The translations under genes were made by a program, and so were the position numbers. Positions 25,567 through 34,104 of a stretch of DNA of 45,731 nucleotides are shown here, in pieces; position 1 is the stretch's first letter; the number at the start of each line of letters is the position of its first letter. Source of the DNA: Oscillospiraceae bacterium (lineage in GTDB: Bacteria > Bacillota > Clostridia > Oscillospirales > Ruminococcaceae); the NCBI GenBank assembly GCA_900757485.1, contig CAAEOA010000262.1, positions 1-45,731 on the forward strand, written 5' to 3'. Under the pieces are notes generated by a model that had not been told where the DNA came from, ran no database searches, and saw only the letters and a list, made by a program, of their open reading frames with translations.

Positions 25567-26226
25567 TTACTGCCATTCCACATTTAATTCAACCGGAGGA
25601 TCGCCGGTTACAACATGTTCGGTTTCTTTAATATGAAGAATTGCCGCTTTTGCCTGAAATTTTGGTCTGGTCATGCAATCGTTAATGGTTTCAATCGGAA
25701 CGGGTGATTGCCCTTTTGCATATCTGGCTGCGTTCTTTCCGATTTTCCGGTACAATTCCAACGTAAGAACCGGAGCTTGCGGAAATAATTCCAGATTAGT
25801 AAGCGGAAACAGATCTTTTTGATGAATGACTGCCGTTCCCTTGGATTGCAGTCCGACACCGATTCCGGAGCCGCTCAGCTTTGCCGCCCGCAGCGCGACG
25901 AATGCAACATCGGAAGTTTCCAGCACTCGGACAAACCGCACTTTCATGCCTTCTTCCTCTATACCGGCAGCCACCTCGCGCAGTACATCGCTATGCGATA
26001 AACCACAAATCGTTTGGTGCTGGTATTCGCCAAAGGCAGGAGCTAATCCGATGACAACCTCATCCGGATATTTTCCTTCTTGTGCAGCGCCGACTTCCGT
26101 AATCGTCATATTGCCGGTATGAAAGACAGAAGAATTCGATTCAGAAGCAACAGGCTGTTCCATCTGGGAAATAGCTGCTACCACTTTTTGAGTAATCTCT
26201 TGTATTAACTTTTCATCAAGGTTCAT
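25567..26226 (-). CDS. pduD: Propanediol dehydratase medium subunit
   Basis: The beta subunit of the B12-dependent diol dehydratase, 219 residues from ATG 26226 (GGAGG 11 nt upstream; a GTG at 26238 abuts that site and is less likely). The N-terminal helix (DEKLIQEITQKVVAAI) is the known Pdu targeting type of signal. The core has EVVIGLAPAFGEYQHQTI and SGIGVGLQSKGTAVIHQKDL (in parts GIGIQSKG-like), which contact the cobalamin. Adjacent to pduC and pduE. Confidence 0.94.
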   Translation of the reverse strand: MNLDEKLIQEITQKVVAAISQMEQPVASESNSSVFHTGNMTITEVGAAQEGKYPDEVVIGLAPAFGEYQHQTICGLSHSDVLREVAAGIEEEGMKVRFVRVLETSDVAFVALRAAKLSGSGIGVGLQSKGTAVIHQKDLFPLTNLELFPQAPVLTLELYRKIGKNAARYAKGQSPVPIETINDCMTRPKFQAKAAILHIKETEHVVTGDPPVELNVEWQ

Positions 26227-26243
26227 TCTGTTTTTCACCTCCG

Positions 26244-27914
26244 CTATGCAATACTCTCAGGGTCTAACGCCTGAGGAATATCTTTCACTTTTTCCCATGC
26301 TTCCCCGTCTAAGCGATATCCTGTTCCGGGACCGGCATAGGTGTTTGGATTATTAATGGAGCTGTGTACATGAAAATCAGCATCCAAAACAGCGGATGTA
26401 TGGAGGTAATCTCCGGACACGCGCTGTTTCAACATTTCCAGAATGGAAACGGCAACATCGTTGCACTCGGTGCCTATTAACGCTTTTACGATATCCACAC
26501 CGTTAAATTCGCCATCCTGAATCCGCTTCGCAGCTTTGAGATCCTCATTGATATCACGCTTAATTTTTATATCTTTGCTGCCGTGAGCCAAAACACATTC
26601 CTGAACTTCTTCATCACTGATTTCAGCAAATCCCAACTTTTTAAATACAATCTGCATAGCTTTTGCGGCTTTGGTTCTGACTTTTATGACATCTTCCTCG
26701 CTGACAGGGCGTAAACCACCGTCCACCTTTAAATCACGCTGCAAAATGTTATAATCATCAAAATCTTCGGCGTCAAAATTTGAACCTGCAAACATATTAT
26801 CATAGTTCGGAGTGGAACTGTATCCCGAAAAGATAAAATCAGTTCCCGGCAACATTTGCATCAGCATTCTGGCGGTTCTTCTGATATCAGAATGAGAAAA
26901 TGTTTGGTCATTACTGGAAGCGCATTCCAAGCCGAGCATTGCTGCCAAAACATTTTCTGCAAGTACCGCACGAATTCCGGAAGGTACTGAACCTACCACG
27001 CCGATACAGCTGACAGAGCCATTTTGCGTACCTTGGACACCGCCGCCCTTAATAACCAAAAGGCATCTGGCTTCCAGATACAGCATGGATTTCTTTTCTG
27101 CATTACCCATCAAAGCTTCCGATCCGGTACCTGAAGTACAACGCATCTTCATCCCGCGCGAAGCATAAGCCGCAGCTAAAAAAGTCTTAGAATATGGCGT
27201 ATCGTCACCGTCAATAAATACCTTTTCTGTGCCATATACCGAAATGGTTTCCGCATAGGTTGTAATGCCCAGCATTCCCAGCTTCAGCTCGGTTGCCTCT
27301 TCTACCGCACATTGTGAAAGAACACCGGGACGACCGCATTGGGAACCGATCAGCAAACCAACACCGCAAAGCGGAGCATATCGGGCAACGCCGACGGTAG
27401 TTTCCATTTCATCAAATCCGCGTAGTGCAGCTTCGGCTGCATCACACGCAACTTGAATTGGATTATCGTTTAAATTGGTAACATGGCATTGATTAGATGG
27501 GAAAGCACGTTCCCGTACCTTCTGCATCGTCATCATCAATTCCACAACATTCATATGATGCATGACTTCACAGAGTTTTGCAGGAGTTAATCCGCCCGCA
27601 ATTTTTGTGATTTCCGCTTTGCCGACATGAATGTCCACCAACATTTTCGCGATTTCCACTGAGTCCATGCTCATGGCTTTCTCTGCCACAGTGATATCTA
27701 TTGCATGGTCTGCAATAAACGTATCAATAAAGTCGAAGTCTTCCCGTTTTTTGGAGTCCATTTCAACGATGACGCCATTTTCTATCTTTAAAGACGGCTT
27801 AGGATCATAAGGGGAATCCATTGCGATTAGCCCATATTCCGGCCATTCTTTAATAAAACCATCAAGGTTTACAGGACGTTTGGAAAGCACTTCAAACCGT
27901 TTACTTTGCGGCAT
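26244..27914 (-). CDS. pduC: Propanediol dehydratase large subunit (B12-dependent)
   Basis: The catalytic alpha subunit, 556 residues, close to the 554 of Salmonella PduC. It begins with SKRFEVLSKRPVNLDGFIKEWPE in the usual pattern and has MHHMNVVELMMTMQKVR, SQCGRPGVLSQCAVEEATEL, RCTSGTGSEALMG, ECASSNDQTFSHSD and SGYSSTPNYDN, all diol/glycerol dehydratase motifs (each seen as separate pieces). It turns 1,2-propanediol into propionaldehyde by an adenosylcobalamin radical mechanism. It is not a glycyl-radical enzyme: no activase gene is present and the family is different. AGGTGACTTGAT precedes the ATG. Confidence 0.96.
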   Translation of the reverse strand: MPQSKRFEVLSKRPVNLDGFIKEWPEYGLIAMDSPYDPKPSLKIENGVIVEMDSKKREDFDFIDTFIADHAIDITVAEKAMSMDSVEIAKMLVDIHVGKAEITKIAGGLTPAKLCEVMHHMNVVELMMTMQKVRERAFPSNQCHVTNLNDNPIQVACDAAEAALRGFDEMETTVGVARYAPLCGVGLLIGSQCGRPGVLSQCAVEEATELKLGMLGITTYAETISVYGTEKVFIDGDDTPYSKTFLAAAYASRGMKMRCTSGTGSEALMGNAEKKSMLYLEARCLLVIKGGGVQGTQNGSVSCIGVVGSVPSGIRAVLAENVLAAMLGLECASSNDQTFSHSDIRRTARMLMQMLPGTDFIFSGYSSTPNYDNMFAGSNFDAEDFDDYNILQRDLKVDGGLRPVSEEDVIKVRTKAAKAMQIVFKKLGFAEISDEEVQECVLAHGSKDIKIKRDINEDLKAAKRIQDGEFNGVDIVKALIGTECNDVAVSILEMLKQRVSGDYLHTSAVLDADFHVHSSINNPNTYAGPGTGYRLDGEAWEKVKDIPQALDPESIA

Positions 27915-27934
27915 ATCAAGTCACCTGTACCTTT

Positions 27935-28798
27935 TTATTTTTTTAACTCAGCCATCACTTTACGAGTAATTGCCTCAACTAAATCATTTACATCGTTTTT
28001 GCCGCAACTGCAATCTTTCTTGCTGTCAAATCCCGTAGGAACATCAGGCATAACAGCAGCGTGGCTGAGTTTCTGTGTTCCATCAGGGTTAGCGGAATTG
28101 GTAGGAACAGAATCACCCGGCAAAATTTCACATTGCGGGCATCCCGGATGTTTGCCGGGTGCACCGAATTTTTTACGAAGATCAAGCAGAGTATTGATCT
28201 GATCGCAATCCAACTGTTGTGCACCGCCGAGCTGACGTGCATACATGGAAACCTTTGCAAAATACTCGGTAGACTCCATGTTGAAATAAGCTTTCAGCAA
28301 AGTATTACCAACCGTCAAAGCTCCGTGATTCTTCAGCAGGAAAGCGTCATGCTTCTGAATATAAGGCATCAAAGAATCCGGAATTTCCATTGTGGAAGGC
28401 GTTCCGTATTCACAAATCGGAACGGTACCCAAGAAAATAACAGCTTCCGGCATGATATAAGTGTCAAGCGGAATATTGCAAACAGCATGTGCAGTTGCAA
28501 CCGGAGGATGAGCGTGAACAACAGCGTTTACATCCGGGCGCTCCTGATATACTTTCAGGTGCATTTTGAATTCCGAAGAAGGATTCAAAGTTCCTTCCAG
28601 TTTATTTCCCTGACCGTCAACCTTAATAATCATATCCGGCGTCATGAATCCTTTAGATACACCGGTTGGGGTGCAATAATATTCATTGTCGTTGATTTTT
28701 ACGGAAATATTTCCGTCATTTGCTGCGACAAATCCGTTCATGTAAATTCTTCTGCCGATTTCACAGATTTCTTTCTTAATCTCATATGCAGATGTCAT
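27935..28798 (-). CDS. Class II aldolase (rhamnulose/fuculose-1-phosphate type) with C-terminal encapsulation peptide
   Basis: Residues 1-215 are a class II aldolase/adducin domain: NDGNISVK, PTGVSKG, the zinc pair in VVHAHPPVATAH, and KNHGALTVG with the third histidine. It should cleave L-rhamnulose-1-phosphate (and perhaps L-fuculose-1-phosphate) into dihydroxyacetone phosphate and L-lactaldehyde. After the domain comes a linker with cysteine motifs (HPGCPQC and CSCGK), then a terminal amphipathic helix (VNDLVEAITRKVMAEL) of the encapsulation type. Thus the aldol cleavage is probably inside the shell. It lies between ackA and pduC. Confidence 0.9.
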   Translation of the reverse strand: MTSAYEIKKEICEIGRRIYMNGFVAANDGNISVKINDNEYYCTPTGVSKGFMTPDMIIKVDGQGNKLEGTLNPSSEFKMHLKVYQERPDVNAVVHAHPPVATAHAVCNIPLDTYIMPEAVIFLGTVPICEYGTPSTMEIPDSLMPYIQKHDAFLLKNHGALTVGNTLLKAYFNMESTEYFAKVSMYARQLGGAQQLDCDQINTLLDLRKKFGAPGKHPGCPQCEILPGDSVPTNSANPDGTQKLSHAAVMPDVPTGFDSKKDCSCGKNDVNDLVEAITRKVMAELKK

Positions 28799-28860
28799 CT
28801 TTAATCTCCCTTTCTTTTATTACAAACTGAATATATAGAAATCCTAAGCGGATGTTCTAA

Positions 28861-30069
28861 CTATTTATTTTTTGCTTCTTTTACAATGCGTTCGGTGTCA
28901 AGTGCAATCATATATTCCTCATCGGTAGGAATCACCAGAGTTGTTACCTTTGCATCTTTCGCAGACAGGTTGACAATTTGTCCGCGCGCCATTGTCTTGT
29001 TTAACTCATGATCGATTTCAATACCGAGGAACTCTAACCCTTGGGTTCCGATTTCACGCATTGTGCTGGAATTTTCACCGATTCCCGCCGTGAATATCAA
29101 TACATCAATACCGCCCATTGCTGCGGCATATGCACCGATATATTTGCGAAGCTGATGAGCGACCATCTTCTTCGCAACGACTGCACGATGTTCCCCTTTA
29201 TCTGCAGCAGCGCAAACATCACGCCAGTCACTGGAAATACCCGACACACCGAGAAATCCGGATTTTTTATTCAGCAAGCTGTCAACCTGCGCAGCACTCA
29301 TACCTTCATCTTTAATCAGATATGTGACAACCGCCGGATCAATAGAACCGCAGCGTGTGCCCATCATGATGCCGTCCAAAGGAGTAAATCCCATTGAAGT
29401 ATCAAAACTCTTTCCGTCTTTGATCGCAGTGATAGAAGAGCCGTTGCCCAAATGACAGGAAACGATTTTCAAATCTTTAATATCTTTTCCGAGATATTCG
29501 GCTGCTTTTAAAGAAACATACCGGTGAGAAGTACCGTGGAATCCATATCTCTTGATGTCATATTTTTCATATAACTCATACGGCAGCGGGAACAAATATA
29601 CATGCTCTTCCATTGTAGTATGAAAAGAAGTGTCAAAAACAGTTACTTGAGGAACATTTCCCATTATTTTTTTACAGGCTTCTATTCCTTTTACAACCGG
29701 AGGATTGTGAAGCGGCGCCAGTTTTTGAGTTGTATACAAATAATCCAAAGCTTCTTGGTCAACCAAAACAGACTCTTTGAATTTTCCGCCGTGAGCGACA
29801 CGCTGCCCGATAGCATCAATATTTTTAACGCTGTCGATTACACCGTATTCTCTGCCGGTCAGCAAGTCCAGAACTACCTTAATCGCATCATCATGCGTAT
29901 TCAAGGTTAATTCGTCCTTATACTCCTTTCCGTCATGAGTGGTATGCTTCACAGCACCATCAATTCCGATTCTTTCACATAGCCCTTTTGCCAATACCTT
30001 TTTCTGATCCATGTCAAATAACTGGTATTTAAGTGAAGAACTACCTGAATTAATTACTAATACATTCAT
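28861..30069 (-). CDS. ackA: Acetate/propionate kinase
   Basis: The 402-residue ASKHA-fold kinase begins MNVLVINSGSSSLKYQL and carries VFDTSFHTTM, GFHGTSHRYV, SCHLGNGSSI, GTRCGSIDPA and FTAGIGENS. It transfers phosphate from acyl-phosphate to ADP. Placed among pdu genes with PduL, it probably acts as the PduW equivalent, making ATP from propionyl-phosphate, while still able to use acetyl-phosphate. No encapsulation peptide is visible, so it should act in the cytosol. ATG 30069 gives the family start; ATG 30081 adds four residues. Confidence 0.94.
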   Translation of the reverse strand: MNVLVINSGSSSLKYQLFDMDQKKVLAKGLCERIGIDGAVKHTTHDGKEYKDELTLNTHDDAIKVVLDLLTGREYGVIDSVKNIDAIGQRVAHGGKFKESVLVDQEALDYLYTTQKLAPLHNPPVVKGIEACKKIMGNVPQVTVFDTSFHTTMEEHVYLFPLPYELYEKYDIKRYGFHGTSHRYVSLKAAEYLGKDIKDLKIVSCHLGNGSSITAIKDGKSFDTSMGFTPLDGIMMGTRCGSIDPAVVTYLIKDEGMSAAQVDSLLNKKSGFLGVSGISSDWRDVCAAADKGEHRAVVAKKMVAHQLRKYIGAYAAAMGGIDVLIFTAGIGENSSTMREIGTQGLEFLGIEIDHELNKTMARGQIVNLSAKDAKVTTLVIPTDEEYMIALDTERIVKEAKNK

Positions 30070-30129
30070 TTGTACAGTCATTCCCTTCAGAATCTATGTC
30101 TTCTAGAATAATGAATATTATTCTCTTTT

Positions 30130-31596
30130 TTAACCAATATATTTTAAAAATTCCCGATATGCAGCTTCGCAATCAATTTCTGCACGAGGATTGTAGTAAA
30201 CCGGATTCAAACTGTTGGCAATAATTTGTCTGGCATCAGTAATATTTTTAAATTCGTCGAGTGCAATCATCTGTACCGCAACATTACCGGTCGCAGTAGC
30301 CTCAATCGGTCCGGCAATCACGTTGATTTTACAAAAATCAGCAGTCATCTGGCAAAGAAGATTATCCTTGGTTCCTCCGCCGATCATATGAATCGCATCA
30401 TATTTTTTACCGGTGATATCTTCTAAGCGTTCATAGGTATAACGATACTTCATTGCCAAACTTTGATAGATACAACGCATGATTTCACCGCGTGTCTGCG
30501 GTACATACTGCCCTGTTTTCTGACAAAATTCCTGTATTCTCTTCGGCAGGTTTCCCGGCAAGGAGAATGCGTCGTCATCTACATCAACAAAACATTTGAA
30601 AGGCTCGCAAGCAAGTGCTTCCTTCTCCAAATCGCCGTAACTGACATCAAATCCTTCTCTGATCCATTGGCGTCTGGATTCCTGAATCAGCCACAAGCCC
30701 ATAATGTTTTTCAACAAACGAACTTTTCCGCCGTATCCACCCTCGTTGGTGAAGTTATATTTTTCAGTCTTTTCATTAATGATCGGTTTCGATAACTCAG
30801 TGCCGAATAATGACCATGTACCGCAGCTGATATAAATAAAATCATCAGTCACATTCGGAACGGCAACAACGGCAGATCCTGTATCGTGAGAAGCAACAGC
30901 AATAACCGGAACTTTTTTGCATCCGAGCTCCTCGCAAATTTCGTCGGACAACATACCGCTGATGCTGCCGCAAGGAATGATTTCCGGCAAGATTTTTTTC
31001 GGAATCGACAGTTTTTCCAGTAATTCGTCATCCCAAGCCTGTGTTTTAGCATCTAACATCTGAGAAGTGGAAGCAATTGTAAATTCAGCTTTCATTTCTC
31101 CTGTCAGGAAATATGCCATTAAATCAGGTATGAACAACATTTTCTCTGCTCTTTCCAAAATATCCGGGCGCTTTGTCGCCAAGGAATACAGCTGGAACAA
31201 AGAATTGTAACGAGCGAACTGAATACCGGTTCTTTCATAAATTTCTGCTTTGGGAACTACCTTGTCCGCTTCTTCAATAATTCCCATTGTGTTTTCATCA
31301 CGATAGTGAAGCGGATTTCCAAGCAATTTGCCCTCTTTGTCCAGTAAGCCGAAATCCACTCCCCAAGTATCAATACCGATTGCATCAAATCCTCCGGCAT
31401 TTACCGCCTTCACAATTCCCTGCTTGATTTCATGCATCAAACGAAGAATATCCCAATAGAAAGTTCCCTGTAATTTAACCGGATCATTGGAAAAACGGTG
31501 AATTTCGTTCATTGTTATGTCTTTGCCGTCAAACTCGGCCAACATTGCTCTTCCGCTGGAAGCGCCAAAATCAAAAGCTAATACTTTTTTTGACAT
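30130..31596 (-). CDS. rhaB: Rhamnulokinase
   Basis: Phosphorylates L-rhamnulose to L-rhamnulose-1-phosphate. This FGGY-family kinase of 488 residues starts KKVLAFDFGASSGRAM, with IGIDTWGVDFGLLD, SHDTGSAVVAVP, YISCGTWSLFGTE and HMIGGGTKDNLLCQMTAD (as shorter motifs) identifying RhaB rather than fuculokinase. Three ATGs occur in a row; the third, 31596, is 7 nt from GGAGG. A 12-bp hairpin lies in the gap after rhaA. Confidence 0.94.
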   Translation of the reverse strand: MSKKVLAFDFGASSGRAMLAEFDGKDITMNEIHRFSNDPVKLQGTFYWDILRLMHEIKQGIVKAVNAGGFDAIGIDTWGVDFGLLDKEGKLLGNPLHYRDENTMGIIEEADKVVPKAEIYERTGIQFARYNSLFQLYSLATKRPDILERAEKMLFIPDLMAYFLTGEMKAEFTIASTSQMLDAKTQAWDDELLEKLSIPKKILPEIIPCGSISGMLSDEICEELGCKKVPVIAVASHDTGSAVVAVPNVTDDFIYISCGTWSLFGTELSKPIINEKTEKYNFTNEGGYGGKVRLLKNIMGLWLIQESRRQWIREGFDVSYGDLEKEALACEPFKCFVDVDDDAFSLPGNLPKRIQEFCQKTGQYVPQTRGEIMRCIYQSLAMKYRYTYERLEDITGKKYDAIHMIGGGTKDNLLCQMTADFCKINVIAGPIEATATGNVAVQMIALDEFKNITDARQIIANSLNPVYYNPRAEIDCEAAYREFLKYIG

Positions 31597-31632
31597 CATC
31601 ATTCCTCCATCTTTAAAAATCTAAGGCAGTGT

Positions 31633-31660
31633 GATAGCCTTTCAGGTGTGAAAGGCTATC
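31633..31660. repeat. Intercistronic hairpin between rhaA and rhaB
   Basis: GATAGCCTTTCA (31633-31644) pairs perfectly with TGAAAGGCTATC (31649-31660) around a 4-nt loop. On the transcript it is followed by ACACTGCC, not by a U tract, so it may mark a processing or stabilising site rather than a terminator. Confidence 0.65.
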
Positions 31661-31682
31661 TGTCTTTATATTATTGATTCTT

Positions 31683-32945
31683 TTATTTTCTTTTAGACAG
31701 AACATCTTTTTCATATTTTTGAATTTGTTCCAACCACTCAAGTCCGACAGAAGCATTTTGCTTTGCACAATAATAATCCCAAACCAAGCTGAACGGCATA
31801 GCTTTGAATTCCTGTGCATAAGCAAGTCTGGCACTAAGATCGCCTTTGGCTTCTAATGCTTTCATGGTGTCAACCGGCTGCAGTAATGCGTTGAGCATTG
31901 CTTTTCTGGTGTTTCTCAGACCGGTTACCCATGCAACGATACGATTGATGGAAGCATCAAAGAAATCGGTCGCAATATAAGTATTCTCCAATTTGCCCAA
32001 GCGAACCAATTCATCCATAATTGCTCTCGTTTCATCGTCAAAAGCAACAACATGGTCGGAATCCCAACGAATCGGACGGGATACATGAAGCAGAACGGAA
32101 TCCATAAAAGCAAATACAGAAGAAAGTTTTGCAGAAACAACTTCTGTCGGATGATAATGTCCGGTATCCAAAGTCAGAATGATATGATCTTTGTTTTGTG
32201 ACATTACATATCCCATGCAAAACTCATGAGAACCGACAGTATAGCTTTCCGCGCCGATGCCGAACACCTTGGACTCAATGCCGTCTATTACATTTTTAAC
32301 ATCCTTGGTGGCTTCAAATATCTGATCATAGCTGTCTTTCATCCGCAATCTCGGAGAAATGGTGTCAATCGGAACTTCTTTATCTCCGTCCGGAGTCCAA
32401 TGGTTGATTACACAGGGTTTTCCGGTTTTTTCCGCAAAATATGCACCGACCCTGCGGCAACGGATACCGTGTTCAATCCAGAATTTTCTGACATCTTCAT
32501 CCGCTGCGGACAAGGTGCCGTTTTCACTCTTCGGATGAGAAAAATAGGTCGGATTAAAGTCGAGACCGATCCCTTGTTTTACAGCCCAATCAACCCAATT
32601 TGCATAATGCTCGGGTTCAATTTCATTTCTGTCAACAAAACCATCGGCTTCCAAATAGTTAGCGTGAACATTTACCTTTTTCGTGCCGGGAATAAATTTC
32701 ATTGCCAATTCCAGATCAGCACGCAACTCTTCAGCATTTCTTGCTTTGCCGGGATAATTACCGGTAGCCTGAATCCCTCCGGTCAATTCGCCTCCTGCTT
32801 TTTCAAAACCGGAAACATCATCACCCTGCCAGCAATGGATAGAAATCGGTGTCTTGTCGCATATTTCAATTGCTTTATCGACATCAATACCATACTGCGC
32901 ATATATCTCTTTTGCAATTTCATAACCCTTCTTAATTTGTTCCAT
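31683..32945 (-). CDS. rhaA: L-rhamnose isomerase
   Basis: Converts L-rhamnose to L-rhamnulose, the first step of the pathway. The 420-residue protein matches E. coli RhaA in length, with ISIHCWQGDDVSGFE near the N terminus, GGIQATGNYPGKARN, NVHANYLEADGF, LDFNPTYFSHP, INHWTPDGDK, LDTGHYHPTE and HVSRPIRWDSDHV, which hold the metal-binding Glu, Asp and His residues. AAGGAGCAAGACA precedes ATG 32945; the ATG at 32978 is a longer but poorer option. It is first in the operon, 60 nt after the promoter. Confidence 0.95.
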   Translation of the reverse strand: MEQIKKGYEIAKEIYAQYGIDVDKAIEICDKTPISIHCWQGDDVSGFEKAGGELTGGIQATGNYPGKARNAEELRADLELAMKFIPGTKKVNVHANYLEADGFVDRNEIEPEHYANWVDWAVKQGIGLDFNPTYFSHPKSENGTLSAADEDVRKFWIEHGIRCRRVGAYFAEKTGKPCVINHWTPDGDKEVPIDTISPRLRMKDSYDQIFEATKDVKNVIDGIESKVFGIGAESYTVGSHEFCMGYVMSQNKDHIILTLDTGHYHPTEVVSAKLSSVFAFMDSVLLHVSRPIRWDSDHVVAFDDETRAIMDELVRLGKLENTYIATDFFDASINRIVAWVTGLRNTRKAMLNALLQPVDTMKALEAKGDLSARLAYAQEFKAMPFSLVWDYYCAKQNASVGLEWLEQIQKYEKDVLSKRK

Positions 32946-33005
32946 TGTCTTGCTCCTTTTGAAAGAATTTTGAATCACTTGATTTCTATTTTTATTAATG
33001 ATATT

Positions 33006-33035
33006 ATTATACTAGTAAACAAGGTGGTTTGTCTA
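33006..33035 (-). promoter_or_regulatory. Promoter of the rhamnose BMC operon
   Basis: On the minus strand TAGACA (33030-33035), an 18-nt spacer and TATAAT (33006-33011) precede rhaA. The spacer contains an imperfect inverted repeat at 33015-33036 (GTAAACAA facing TTTGTCTAC), a likely repressor site. Confidence 0.65.
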
Positions 33036-33050
33036 CCTTTGGCGAAAAAA

Positions 33051-33109
33051 TTGATAATTTATCAACATTTTCAACCTTTTCTTTCACAAATAATCAAATA
33101 TAATCAAAG
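33051..33109. promoter_or_regulatory. Candidate regulator-binding repeats between rhaA and the DeoR gene
   Basis: TTGATAA and TTATCAA form a perfect inverted repeat at 33051-33065. Two 10-bp direct repeats follow (ATAATCAAAT 33090-33099 and ATAATCAAAG 33100-33109), spaced by one helical turn. DeoR-family repressors such as IolR bind direct repeats built on a TCAA core, so these are plausible operators. Confidence 0.5.
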
Positions 33110-33205
33110 CAGCGCCATTTCACTTCAATATTATCAGCTTAATGTACAAACATTATTTATATTTACCGTATAAAATATACATATTTATGAATGGATGTGA
33201 ATAAA

Positions 33206-33976
33206 ATGTTCGCATATGAACGAAAACAACAAATTTTAGATCTTTTAAAAATAAAAAAAGCCATATCCGTAGAAGAATTATGCAAAACCCTTTATACCAG
33301 CGGCGCAACAATAAGGCGCGACCTTCAGGATTTGGAAAAAGACCGACTTATCAAACGTACCCATGGCGGAGCCGTACTGTTGGAGGGCACTTCTACCGAA
33401 ACACCGCTGGTATTGCGGGAAAGTGAAAATTCTTCTCAGAAGCAATTGATTTCCGAGTTGGCAGTAAAGCATATTTCGGACGGTATGACGTTGTTTTTTG
33501 ATTCCAGCAGCACAGTGTCTTATATTATCCGTCAATTACATCAATTTCAAGGCTTAAAAGTGATCACAAACGGTATCAAAACAGCATCGCTGCTGTCAGA
33601 TTACAAAAATATCAAGATTTATTGTACCGGAGGAATTATCAGAGACAATTCCCGTTCTTTAGTGGGACATTCCGCGCAAGCTTTTATTGCGCAATTCAAT
33701 GCCGACGTTTGCTTTATGTCCTGTCGGGGGTTAAGTCTGGAAAAAGGAGCAACCGATCCAAGCGACGAAGAAGCGTATATAAAAAAAGAATATCTTTCCA
33801 ACAGTGACAAAAGAATCCTGCTTTGTGATACCACAAAAATAGGAGTGAATTATTTTTGTAAAGTCGCGCCTTTGCACGAATTTGATTATATCATCACAAA
33901 CAGCCGAGAAGCTACTGAAAAATACAATGCTTACACCCGAAAATCTTCCCCAGTTTCTTCCAATCCGGAAAAATAA
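33206..33976 (+). CDS. DeoR-family transcriptional regulator, probable rhamnose operon repressor
   Basis: Residues 1-60 are a winged helix-turn-helix of DeoR type (AYERKQQILDLLK, ISVEELCKTLYTSGATIRRDLQDLE, RTHGGA). Residues 75-235 are the phosphosugar-sensing DeoRC domain (DGMTLFFDSSSTVSYI, VITNGIKTA, CTGGIIRDNSRSLVG, LCDTTKIG). DeoR proteins usually sense phosphorylated sugars; here rhamnulose-1-phosphate is the natural guess. It is divergent from rhaA, as expected for a local regulator. Bacillus RhaR (YulB) of the rhamnose operon belongs to the same family. The start is ATG 33206 after GGATGTG; ATG 33191 is an alternative. Confidence 0.88.
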   Translation: MFAYERKQQILDLLKIKKAISVEELCKTLYTSGATIRRDLQDLEKDRLIKRTHGGAVLLEGTSTETPLVLRESENSSQKQLISELAVKHISDGMTLFFDSSSTVSYIIRQLHQFQGLKVITNGIKTASLLSDYKNIKIYCTGGIIRDNSRSLVGHSAQAFIAQFNADVCFMSCRGLSLEKGATDPSDEEAYIKKEYLSNSDKRILLCDTTKIGVNYFCKVAPLHEFDYIITNSREATEKYNAYTRKSSPVSSNPEK

Positions 33977-34018
33977 GTTTTGCTTTATAAAAAAATTATG
34001 AAAGTTTTCTTATTTTAC

Positions 34019-34047
34019 TTGATAAACATTTTAAAATAGAATATAAT
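34019..34047 (+). promoter_or_regulatory. Promoter of ireB
   Basis: TTGATA (34019-34024), a 17-nt spacer and TATAAT (34042-34047) lie about 58 nt upstream of the ireB start. Confidence 0.7.
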
Positions 34048-34104
34048 ATATACAAGTTGATTCCATAGCTTTGCACTATTGATTTATAGGAGGCTTTTAA
34101 TAAA

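Noticed and set aside
26244..27914. Glycyl-radical diol dehydratase (GRM5-type locus)
   Set aside because: The large subunit has PduC motifs and is followed by pduD, pduE and pduG; there is no glycyl-radical motif or SAM activase.
30103..30125. Short AT-rich inverted repeat between rhaB and ackA
   Set aside because: The T-rich side lies on the non-transcribed strand, so it is not a terminator for the operon.
32946..33205. Cobalamin riboswitch upstream of the operon
   Set aside because: The leader before rhaA is only about 55 nt and no B12 box is visible; nor is one seen within the pdu genes.
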